In this document: piece after piece, positions 1-5,671 of the stretch
How the letters are laid out: every line of letters starts with the position of its first letter
Position numbering within the stretch: the first letter of the stretch is position 1
Assembly: GCA_003857395.1 (NCBI GenBank)
Contig: RPRC01000303.1
Span: 1 to 5,671, forward strand
Reading direction: 5' to 3'
Source: Geobacter sp.
GTDB taxonomy: Bacteria > Desulfobacterota > Desulfuromonadia > Geobacterales > Geobacteraceae
DNA: 5,671 bases
Program-made: the position numbers and the translations under genes
Notes under the pieces: generated by a model
What the model saw: only the letters and a program-made list of their open reading frames with translations
Told to the model about the DNA's origin: nothing
Database searches by the model: none

Positions 1-1398
1 CGCACCTTTAGCAACCAGCGAATCGAGCCCGACACGAGTTAAGATAGAAGCGGTAACACGGGATGCATGGCGATTCCCCAGAAGACCAACCACCGGCACT
101 CCCATCCAAAGGGATTCACAGGTGGTTGTAGTGCCATTGTAGGGAAAAGTATCGAGAGAAATGTCCAGGTGTCCGTAAGAGGCAAGGTGCTCCTCGGTAG
201 TCATGGTAAAGGGTGTCATCATGATCCGCTCGCTATTGATTCCCTGCACTGCAAAACGATCGAACATCCTGTTTCTGGTCGATTCATCAAAGAGACATTT
301 ATTCTTGAACAAGATTCTTGACCTAGGCACCCGGGCAAGTATTCGCGACCAGAGAGCAACAGCTTCGTCGGTTATTTTTGCAAGGGCATTGAAGGAGCCG
401 AATGTAACAAAGCCGTTCCTCAACAGGGGCAATGGTTTGATTTCAGGGGCCTTCAACGGAGCATCAAAGCACAGGAACCCGTTGGGCAGGCGCACCAGGG
501 TCTCAGAGTGGTACCGATCCGCATCGCCGGGAGTATCGGAAACATCGTCGACAATCCGATAATCAATGGCCGAAAGCCCCGTAGTATTGGGATAGCCTAG
601 CCAGGATACTTGTATCGGTGCGGGCCGCCTTGCAAAGAGTGGAAGCCGGTTTCCGCCTGTGTGGCCTGCCAGATCAACTAGAATATCGATGCCGTCGCTC
701 CTGATCAGCGAAAAGAGCGTATCGTCATCCATGCAGGCGGTCTTCCGCCAGACATCAACACCACTCTTGATCCTTTCGCTGGATGCGTCTTCCTTCTCCC
801 TGTCGGAGTAACAGAATATTTTAAATCTGCTGCGGTCATGGTTCAGAAAAACAGCAGTTACAAAATACGCCACGGAATGATTGCCGAGGTCGGGAGAAAC
901 ATATCCGATTCTAAGCTCTCTATCGGGATCTCGACTGTTGGAAAAACCCTGAGTGGGACTCCGCAAGCTGCCATAAAGAGTTTCAAAACTTTTGTGTGCT
1001 TCAAAAAGATGAGCGTTGTCGAGACCTGGATGAAAATTCAGACATCGCAGAAGATTGCTATGGGCGATGGCAAATACCGGTTCAAGTTCCAGCGCCTTGC
1101 GAAACTCAGCAATGGCTTCATCGGTACGCCCCTGCTCCTGAAAAACAATGCCGAGATTGTTGTGAATAACGGCATCATGGGGGTTAAGACAGAGTGCTTT
1201 ATTGTACTGCTCAATAGCATCATCCATGAGAGCCTGGGAATAGAATGTTCTTCCCAACTCGACGACTGACGGCAGATGGTCAGGACACGTATCCAGTGCT
1301 TTCCGAAAGGCATCCGCCGCTTCAGCCAACAATCCTTCAGAACGCAACCTCATCGCTTCATTAAAGATACTGTCGGTATTTCCGCAAACTGTTGTCAA
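1..1398 (-). CDS. TPR-domain O-GlcNAc transferase-like protein (GT41/SPINDLY type), C-terminus cut by the left window edge
   Basis: The frame is open without interruption from the left edge to an in-frame stop at 1516-1518, and I translated all of it. From the proposed start it gives 466 residues. Residues about 8-109 form three TPRs, e.g. NNLGIVFQEQGRTDEAIAEF. From about residue 160 the GT41 catalytic region begins (ELRIGYVSPDLGNHSVAYF). His174 aligns with the NHP histidine of human OGT (His498, from memory) and Lys341 in FNALAKI with human Lys842, which binds UDP. Further GT41 blocks are GIDILVDLAGHT (236-247), RPAPIQVSWLGYPNTTG (258-274) and HASRVTAS (444-451). The family transfers GlcNAc or another sugar from a nucleotide donor to Ser/Thr, in the cytoplasm. 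By comparison with the neighbouring paralog about 65-70 residues are missing at the C-terminus. No ATG precedes the TPRs; TTG at 1396-1398 is chosen because GGAG lies 8 bases upstream. ATG at 1351-1353 is the alternative but has no clear ribosome-binding site. The gene diverges from the paralog at 1474. Acceptor and sugar are unknown. Confidence 0.93.
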   Translation of the reverse strand, partial: MTTVCGNTDSIFNEAMRLRSEGLLAEAADAFRKALDTCPDHLPSVVELGRTFYSQALMDDAIEQYNKALCLNPHDAVIHNNLGIVFQEQGRTDEAIAEFRKALELEPVFAIAHSNLLRCLNFHPGLDNAHLFEAHKSFETLYGSLRSPTQGFSNSRDPDRELRIGYVSPDLGNHSVAYFVTAVFLNHDRSRFKIFCYSDREKEDASSERIKSGVDVWRKTACMDDDTLFSLIRSDGIDILVDLAGHTGGNRLPLFARRPAPIQVSWLGYPNTTGLSAIDYRIVDDVSDTPGDADRYHSETLVRLPNGFLCFDAPLKAPEIKPLPLLRNGFVTFGSFNALAKITDEAVALWSRILARVPRSRILFKNKCLFDESTRNRMFDRFAVQGINSERIMMTPFTMTTEEHLASYGHLDISLDTFPYNGTTTTCESLWMGVPVVGLLGNRHASRVTASILTRVGLDSLVAKGA

Positions 1399-1421
1399 AT
1401 CCTTGACTCCAAAGACATAAT
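1392..1421 (+). promoter_or_regulatory. sigma70-like promoter for the rightward GT41 gene
   Basis: TTGTCA at 1392-1397 (5 of 6 to the -35 consensus) and CATAAT at 1416-1421 (5 of 6 to the -10 consensus) are separated by 18 bases. Transcription would start near 1428 and leave an untranslated leader of about 46 bases before the ATG at 1474. The -35 box overlaps the proposed TTG start codon of the divergent gene, so the two genes compete for the same DNA. I see no equally good promoter for the leftward gene; TTGAAA (complement of 1485-1490) with TCCATT (complement of 1462-1467) is only a weak candidate. Confidence 0.5.
1407..1410 (-). promoter_or_regulatory. ribosome-binding site supporting a TTG start
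   Basis: On the minus strand GGAG is followed after 8 bases by TTG (1396-1398) in the GT41 frame. A second purine run, AAGGA, sits directly against the start codon. Because the frame holds no ATG between the upstream stop at 1516-1518 and residue 16 of the proposed protein, this site decides the start. Confidence 0.55.
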
Positions 1422-1424
1422 TAA

Positions 1425-1436
1425 GCCGTTTACGGC
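1425..1436. promoter_or_regulatory. short palindrome at the divergent promoter, possible operator
   Basis: GCCGT (1425-1429) and ACGGC (1432-1436) form a perfect inverted repeat around a TT centre. It lies 3 bases past the predicted -10 box and covers the expected transcription start, where a repressor could act. A 5-base arm can arise by chance, and no regulator gene is present in the window, so operator function is a guess. Confidence 0.25.
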
Positions 1437-1473
1437 GTTTTTCTGCGATTCTCCTTCTGTTAATGGAAAAGGC

Positions 1474-3390
1474 ATGCCAATTGCTTTCAACCAGAGCATG
1501 AATAAAGAATTTATCTCATCGCTTCTTGAACATGCGGAATCCCAACTTCGCTCAGGCAATCTTGAAGAAGCAGAACAAGTTTGTTCGGATCTTTTGGAGA
1601 AAGCACCCAACAACGTGGAATCACTCTTCCTGCTCGGGAACATGGCTCATCAGAAGGGAAACTGCCTGGACGCGGTTTCATACTTCACCCGGGCAGTTGC
1701 TGAATCTCCCGAACTCCCGATACTCCACCTGAACCTGGGAACTTCTCTCATGGTGCTGAAACGCTACGAGGAATCGCTCGCGCACCTGAACAAGGCGATC
1801 CTTCTTGACCCATGCTACAGCCCAGCCTGGTTTCAGCTGGGAGTTGCACTTGAAGAAAAAGGCGACCTCGATTCGGCGATCGAAGCATACGTGCAAACGC
1901 AACGACTTGATCCCTCCCATGACCATGCCATCCAACGATCAGCAGACATCCGGCATCGACAGAACCGGATGGAAGATGCCCTGGAACTGTACCGGGAGGC
2001 CCTGCGGTTGCAGCCGGACAATTTCATGGCCTGCAACAATGCGGGGAATGCCGCGAAGTACCTGGGCAGAATCAGTGAAGCCCTCGCCTGGTACCAGAAG
2101 GCCCAGAAATTGGAGCCCGAGCAACGGATCTGCGCCAGCAACTATTTGATGACCATGCTGCTTTCCACTGAGTGTTCGCCGGAAGAGATCTACCGCAAGC
2201 ATACACTGTGGAGCGATACCTTTGAAAAACCTTTCCACCATGAACGAAAACCCTTATCTAATTCTCCAGAACAGGAAAGACCTCTTCGCATCGGCTATCT
2301 TTCCTGCGACTTCAGGAACCATCCGGTAGCATTTTTTATCGAACCGATCCTCGCCTCTCACAACAGACAGGACTTCACGGTTTTCTGCTACTCCAATTGC
2401 GAATCTCCCGACATGATTACCGTCCAACTCGAAAGATTGGCCGATATCTGGCGCCCCATTCACCACCTGGGTGACGAGGATGTGAATGACCTTATCAGGA
2501 GCGACGGCATCGACATTCTGGTTGACCTGGGTGGACATACAGCCCAGAACCGCTTGACCATTTTTGCCCGCAAACCGGCACCTGTCCAGACAACCTGGCT
2601 TGGCTATGCCGCCACCACCGGCTTGAAAAGCATTGACTACCGGATAACCGACGCCGCAGCCGATCCCCCAGGCCACACCGAGCACCTCCACTCGGAGACC
2701 CTCTGGCGTTTGCCCGACAACTTTATCTGCTACCGCCCGCCAGCCAACTCACCACCGGTAGAGCCCCTCCCCTGCCTGACGAACGGTTTTGTCACCTTCG
2801 GGGTCTTTAACCATTTTTCCAAGATAACTCCCGAAACCGTCGATCTTTGGTGCAAGCTCCTGTTTTCTCTCCCCAACGCAAAACTCCTCATCAAAGCTCT
2901 GGGAATGGAACATGAGCCAATGCAGCAAAGGACACGGGAAATGTTTGTCTCACGGGGCATCCATCACGAAAGGCTCGAACTGGTGGGAAGGACCTCCAGC
3001 ATTTACAGCCATCTTGAGCTTTTTGGAAAAGTTGACATCTCGCTCGACACCTTCCCGTACAATGGCACCACGACCACCTGCGAATCACTCTGGATGGGCG
3101 TTCCGGTGGTTGCAAAGGAAGGAAATTCTCACGTTTCGAGAGTAAGCGTGAGCCTGTTGGGAACCGTAGGTCTTTCCGGATTGGTTGCCGGCTCGAATGA
3201 GGACTACGTTGCCTTGGCAGCTTTTCTGGCACAGGATTGGAAAAATCTGGAAATATTGAGGAACAATCTACGAGACAGAATGCGGGCATCGAAGCTTCTC
3301 GATACGGAGAGATTCACTCGAAATCTGGAAGGGGCGTATCGGCAGATGTGGCGAAGGTGGTGCACGGAACAAGGCAAGCAAATAACATAA
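1474..3390 (+). CDS. TPR-domain O-GlcNAc transferase-like protein (GT41/SPINDLY type), complete
   Basis: This is a 638-residue soluble protein with no signal peptide or membrane segment. Residues about 14-217 form some six consecutive TPRs (for example LLGNMAHQKGNCLDAVSYF and ACNNAGNAAKYLGRISEAL), which would form the superhelix that binds the acceptor protein. A linker to about 268 leads into the GT41 catalytic region: LRIGYLSCDFRNHPVAFF (271-288; His283 aligns with the proposed His498 of human OGT), GIDILVDLGGHT (345-356), KPAPVQTTWLGYAATTG (367-383), FNHFSKI (445-451; Lys450 aligns with human Lys842) and the DISLDTFPYNGTTTT block (521-535). It ends in the usual family C-terminus (AYRQMW). 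Expected activity is transfer of a sugar, probably GlcNAc, to Ser/Thr. The frame is open upstream to 1276, but that stretch is antisense to the divergent paralog. ATG 1474 has GGA 6 bases upstream; ATG 1498 is possible but has a weaker site. The gene has its own promoter and is probably monocistronic, since it converges on the next gene. Donor and target are not shown by sequence. Confidence 0.95.
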   Translation: MPIAFNQSMNKEFISSLLEHAESQLRSGNLEEAEQVCSDLLEKAPNNVESLFLLGNMAHQKGNCLDAVSYFTRAVAESPELPILHLNLGTSLMVLKRYEESLAHLNKAILLDPCYSPAWFQLGVALEEKGDLDSAIEAYVQTQRLDPSHDHAIQRSADIRHRQNRMEDALELYREALRLQPDNFMACNNAGNAAKYLGRISEALAWYQKAQKLEPEQRICASNYLMTMLLSTECSPEEIYRKHTLWSDTFEKPFHHERKPLSNSPEQERPLRIGYLSCDFRNHPVAFFIEPILASHNRQDFTVFCYSNCESPDMITVQLERLADIWRPIHHLGDEDVNDLIRSDGIDILVDLGGHTAQNRLTIFARKPAPVQTTWLGYAATTGLKSIDYRITDAAADPPGHTEHLHSETLWRLPDNFICYRPPANSPPVEPLPCLTNGFVTFGVFNHFSKITPETVDLWCKLLFSLPNAKLLIKALGMEHEPMQQRTREMFVSRGIHHERLELVGRTSSIYSHLELFGKVDISLDTFPYNGTTTTCESLWMGVPVVAKEGNSHVSRVSVSLLGTVGLSGLVAGSNEDYVALAAFLAQDWKNLEILRNNLRDRMRASKLLDTERFTRNLEGAYRQMWRRWCTEQGKQIT

Positions 3391-3410
3391 ATAGACAGGA
3401 GCGCGTCCGG

Positions 3411-3437
3411 CCGCCGCAGCAAGGGCTGCTTTGGCGG
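3411..3437. terminator. GC-rich hairpin after the rightward GT41 gene, possible terminator without a U-tract
   Basis: CCGCC-GCAGC (3411-3420) pairs with GCTGC (3425-3429) and GGCGG (3433-3437). The loop is AAGG and a three-base TTT bulge sits in the right arm, giving 10 base pairs, mostly G-C. It starts 21 bases after the TAA at 3388-3390, a normal terminator position. No T run follows on either strand, so it is not a canonical intrinsic terminator. It may instead stabilise the 3' end or help a Rho-dependent end. Confidence 0.4.
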
Positions 3438-3529
3438 AGGAGGCCCGAAACCGCTTCAATGTGCAGGCGGGGTAGACAGGATATTTCCCAATGCCGCATA
3501 TGGTGGAAATTGATCAAAAGATACTTTTA

Positions 3530-3585
3530 ACTCAAAACTCATCACTCAAAACTGGTTATTCAACTTTGAACCTTGATCGTTGAAC
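3530..3585. repeat. degenerate heptamer tandem array (8 units of 7 bases)
   Basis: Read in steps of seven, the stretch is ACTCAAA, ACTCATC, ACTCAAA, ACTGGTT, ATTCAAC, TTTGAAC, CTTGATC, GTTGAAC, without a gap. The first half follows ACTCAWM and the second half NTTGAWC. The two halves are partly complementary (TTCAAC at 3559-3564 against GTTGAA at 3579-3584), so a weak stem is possible. The array ends 7 bases before the stop codon of the leftward GT4 gene (TGA at 3593-3595) and therefore lies in its 3' flank. Similar low-complexity heptamer tracts are known from intergenic DNA of several bacterial groups; function is unknown. Confidence 0.6.
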
Positions 3586-3592
3586 TTGCTTT

Positions 3593-4621
3593 TCATCTTT
3601 CCCCAGCCACCCGCAGTGCCACCTCATGAAACTGCCGCGAAGCCTGCGACCAGGAGAGACGTCCCATGTCTTCGGCAGCAACCAGCCCCTTGCGGTGCAG
3701 CTGATGCCGCATCTGGTAGGCAGTTTCCAAACTTTCGATTACTTCATCAAGATCCGGTTCGAACCAGACGCCCCTTCCATGCCCCTCGTAGAGATAGGGC
3801 CGATACCGGGTTAGAGGCAGCGCATTGTCAGGGGTAATAACGTCGGAGTGCCCGGTCATATCGCTGGCAATTACTGTTTTGCCGCACGCCATATACTCGC
3901 ACATGACCATATTGTTGCCACCCTCGCAACGGTTTGGAAAAAGGCCTATGTCGCTGGCCAGATAAATCTCCCGCATCGTCCGGTTGTCCCTAAGTGGGTG
4001 CAGCATAACCCGCCGGGTATCAATACCGTTCTCCTGGAGAGTCCGGTTCAGCAGCGCCAGACACTCCTCTTCTCCATGACGGTAGTTGATAAAAGATGAT
4101 AACTCCATGGTTTTGAGGGAAAAGGGCCACTGGTTATGCCAGGCACAGGAGAGAACAACATCGTCATGCCTGTCCATAAAGACCTTCATGGCTGCGATGA
4201 CAATATCCTGTCCTTTTCGCAACTCGAATTTTCCCCCGGAAAAAACCACGAAGTGGTCTTTGGAGCGAAGTCCCGGTGCCGGATGGAAGACACGTGGGTC
4301 TATCCCCTGAAGGATGGTCCCGGTTGCGCTGAAACCTCCGATCCTCAAGTTATACTCGCACCAGTGGGAGCCTGCCACCATGAAGTCCCAACGCTTTGCA
4401 GCTTCTCGTGCAAAGGCCAGGACCTCCAGATTGTCTTCAAAAAAACAGTAGCCGACATTAATCTTGTCCCAATTCCCCGGCTCGAAAGGTTGCAGGTCCC
4501 AGCCGCGCACACAATGAAGAGTTACACCGTCAATCGGCGGAAGTCCGGCAATCTCCCGCCGCAGATAATCTCCGGCAATGCCCCAGCCGTGGGCGCTTCC
4601 GGTCGGAAGGGATGTTCTCAT
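3593..4621 (-). CDS. GT4-type (GT-B fold) glycosyltransferase
   Basis: This 342-residue protein has the layout of group 1 (GT4) retaining glycosyltransferases. The N-terminal acceptor half includes a glycine-rich start (TGSAHGWGIAGDYL, 7-20). The C-terminal nucleotide-sugar half begins near FSGGKFELRKGQD (127-139), with Lys131, Arg135 and Lys136 matching the donor-phosphate motif. The acidic donor motif follows at EGGNNMVMCEYMACG (233-247). Its two glutamates, Glu233 and Glu242, are separated by eight residues instead of the usual seven. There is no signal peptide or membrane segment, so it should act in the cytoplasm or at the inner membrane face. The length is slightly short for GT4, mainly in the N-terminal half. 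The start overlaps the stop of the GT2 gene (ATGA at 4618-4621), and a strong site, GGAGG (complement of 4629-4633), lies 7 bases upstream inside that gene. It is therefore translationally coupled and transcribed with GT2. Sugar and acceptor cannot be read from the sequence; elongation of a glycan is the simplest role. Confidence 0.92.
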   Translation of the reverse strand: MRTSLPTGSAHGWGIAGDYLRREIAGLPPIDGVTLHCVRGWDLQPFEPGNWDKINVGYCFFEDNLEVLAFAREAAKRWDFMVAGSHWCEYNLRIGGFSATGTILQGIDPRVFHPAPGLRSKDHFVVFSGGKFELRKGQDIVIAAMKVFMDRHDDVVLSCAWHNQWPFSLKTMELSSFINYRHGEEECLALLNRTLQENGIDTRRVMLHPLRDNRTMREIYLASDIGLFPNRCEGGNNMVMCEYMACGKTVIASDMTGHSDVITPDNALPLTRYRPYLYEGHGRGVWFEPDLDEVIESLETAYQMRHQLHRKGLVAAEDMGRLSWSQASRQFHEVALRVAGER

Positions 4622-5643
4622 GCCGCGACCTCCATTTCATGCCTGAGGGAAAGCGTATAGGATTCAGCATCGAATTCCGGGGCAAATTTGGCAACGCTCC
4701 GGTAATAAACCGCCGACTCACGGATGCGATGCAAGTGAAAGGCCGCAAATCCTCGCAGCGTCAGGATTTCTCCATCTCGGGGAAAGTCGCGCTCGAGCCT
4801 GGCAAGAACCTCATCCGCATCGCTGATTTTTCCGGCCAAGAGAAGCGTTCTGGCAAAACCTGTTCCATACCCCCGGAAGCCACTTTCCAACAAGGAGGGA
4901 AGCCGCTCTATCTCGGCAGTGTAACGCCACTTGGCGAGAAAATATCCCCTGTTACGCTTTAAAATAGTGCCGGCACTATCGGCATTCGAGTAGTACTCGA
5001 TCTCCCTGAGGGCCGAAATGGTCCCGCTCCAGTGATGATCATAAGCGGTCACGGGTATGATATAACTTTTCAGGCCTGCCTTTCTGATCTGCAACCCCAG
5101 GTCCCACTCCTCGAAATAACAGGGAGTGAAGGCATCCTCGAAACGTATCTGCTTGTCGGTAACATGCTCCCGTTTCAGTGCAAACAGAAATCCGGAGACC
5201 GCATCCACGGCCAGTGGTTCTGAAAATGACCCTTTATCGAAATAGCAGTAGTCGCGGGTAAGGGAAAAATCCACGAATGAACCCTGCGGGCCGACACAGG
5301 CGGCTCTATCGAGAGTCATGAGACCATCCTCAAGGGCCGTCACTGTTTCCGCTTGCAGATGCACATCGGAATTAACGATAAAGACGACCGGTGTCACCGC
5401 CATATCGAGACCGATATTCCACGCACGGGCAACCCCCACGTTTCGCTTCATAACTGCGTACTGGCTGATGCGGGGATGGTCCTTCAGTTCATCCGCTACC
5501 TTCTCACTGTTGAAAATCACAATGACATCACCGTCGATATCCTTCAGATCAGCGAGCAGAGTCAGGATACTGTAGCAACTGGCAGGCGAGTAATCGAGAA
5601 CCGGGATAACAAAGCTGCGGGACGATGAACTGAGCGCCGGCAT
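4618..5643 (-). CDS. GT2-type (GT-A fold) glycosyltransferase with TPR-like C-terminal tail
   Basis: This is a 341-residue protein. Residues about 10-200 match family 2 glycosyltransferases. SFVIPVLDY opens the first strand, KRNVGVARAWNIGLDMA (67-83) is the typical nucleotide-binding helix, and FIVNSDV (88-94) carries the DXD-like metal site (Asp93). Residues 176-191 (YFEEWDLGLQIRKAGL) hold the acidic pair expected at the catalytic base (Glu178, Glu179, Asp181). HHWSGT (203-208) follows. Residues about 260-330 form roughly two TPR-like helix pairs (ARTLLLAGKISDADEVL, LRGFAAFHLHRIRESAVYY), an unusual tail for a GT2 enzyme. The family inverts the anomeric carbon and often adds rhamnose, GlcNAc or galactose; the sugar here is not known. 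ATG 5641-5643 has GAGG 6 bases upstream. However, the frame stays open to the right edge (28 more bases), so a start outside the window cannot be excluded. It is the first visible gene of the leftward pair; the promoter is off-window. Confidence 0.9.
   Translation of the reverse strand: MPALSSSSRSFVIPVLDYSPASCYSILTLLADLKDIDGDVIVIFNSEKVADELKDHPRISQYAVMKRNVGVARAWNIGLDMAVTPVVFIVNSDVHLQAETVTALEDGLMTLDRAACVGPQGSFVDFSLTRDYCYFDKGSFSEPLAVDAVSGFLFALKREHVTDKQIRFEDAFTPCYFEEWDLGLQIRKAGLKSYIIPVTAYDHHWSGTISALREIEYYSNADSAGTILKRNRGYFLAKWRYTAEIERLPSLLESGFRGYGTGFARTLLLAGKISDADEVLARLERDFPRDGEILTLRGFAAFHLHRIRESAVYYRSVAKFAPEFDAESYTLSLRHEMEVAA
4629..4633 (-). promoter_or_regulatory. strong ribosome-binding site of the GT4 gene inside the GT2 gene
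   Basis: GGAGG on the minus strand is 7 bases before the ATG at 4619-4621 and falls within the last codons of the GT2 gene (Met-Glu-Val-Ala-Ala-stop). With the ATGA overlap it indicates coupled translation of the two enzymes in a fixed ratio. Confidence 0.8.
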
Positions 5644-5671
5644 GGCCGCCCTCTCGTCCAGAAAGGGAGGC

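Noticed and set aside
67..1269. Plus-strand open frames at 67-321, 203-562 and 838-1269
   Set aside because: All are antisense to the uninterrupted GT41 frame on the minus strand, which has clear family motifs along its length.
1..1398. Frameshift or pseudogene in the left GT41 gene, suspected from its unusual TTG start and short TPR arm
   Set aside because: Codon-by-codon translation gives one unbroken frame with all catalytic blocks in order; the frame is simply cut by the window edge.
1276..1473. Longer start (ATG 1276) for the rightward GT41 gene, adding 66 residues
   Set aside because: The extra residues look like no TPR or known domain. They are antisense to the 5' coding part of the divergent GT41 gene, and the predicted promoter at 1392-1421 would lie inside the extension.
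1833..2691. Minus-strand open frames (1833-2141, 1939-2241, 2254-2691) inside the rightward GT41 gene
   Set aside because: They overlap each other and the GT41 coding region, have no motifs and no convincing start sites.
3391..3529. Possible small gene or gene remnant in the convergent gap
   Set aside because: The frames that cross it are short or run in from the 3' end of the GT41 gene, with no recognisable protein; only the hairpin at 3411-3437 stands out.
3530..3585. CRISPR array or attachment site at the short repeats
   Set aside because: The unit is 7 bases with no spacers, and no cas gene, integrase or tRNA is present.
4136..4660. Plus-strand open frame of 174 codons across the GT4 gene
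   Set aside because: It lies antisense to a well-supported GT4 enzyme, across its N-terminal region, and shows no recognisable domain.

Overview
This 5.67 kb window is a glycosyltransferase block with four protein-coding genes and little non-coding DNA. No RNA gene, insertion sequence, integrase, CRISPR array or origin is visible. The gene content, the moderate base composition and a degenerate 7-base tandem array in the only sizeable gene gap resemble a Gram-negative environmental bacterium. A member of the Geobacter/Desulfuromonas group is my best guess, but it rests on general resemblance only and is not proven by the sequence.

Layout from left to right. Positions 1-1398 on the minus strand hold the N-terminal 466 residues of a TPR-containing O-GlcNAc-transferase-like (GT41/SPINDLY-type) protein, whose C-terminus lies beyond the left edge. 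A 75-base divergent gap (1399-1473) carries a good sigma70-like promoter facing right and a short palindrome near its predicted start point. Positions 1474-3390 on the plus strand hold a complete second GT41 protein (638 aa) with about six TPRs. A 202-base convergent gap (3391-3592) holds a GC-rich hairpin and eight in-phase degenerate heptamers. Positions 3593-4621 on the minus strand encode a GT4-type (GT-B) glycosyltransferase. Positions 4618-5643 on the minus strand encode a GT2-type (GT-A) glycosyltransferase with a TPR-like C-terminal tail. The GT2 and GT4 genes overlap by 4 bases (ATGA) and are almost certainly co-translated.

How they may work together (inference): the two GT41 enzymes would transfer a sugar from a UDP-sugar donor to Ser/Thr of a protein bound by their TPR superhelix. 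The GT2 and GT4 enzymes could extend or diversify the glycan. Clusters of this kind often modify flagellin, pilin or other surface proteins, but no acceptor gene, sugar-nucleotide synthesis gene or export gene lies in the window, so target and sugar are unknown. The two GT41 genes are old paralogs, not a recent duplication: a 26-codon catalytic stretch is identical in protein, yet differs at 13 third positions with opposite base bias.
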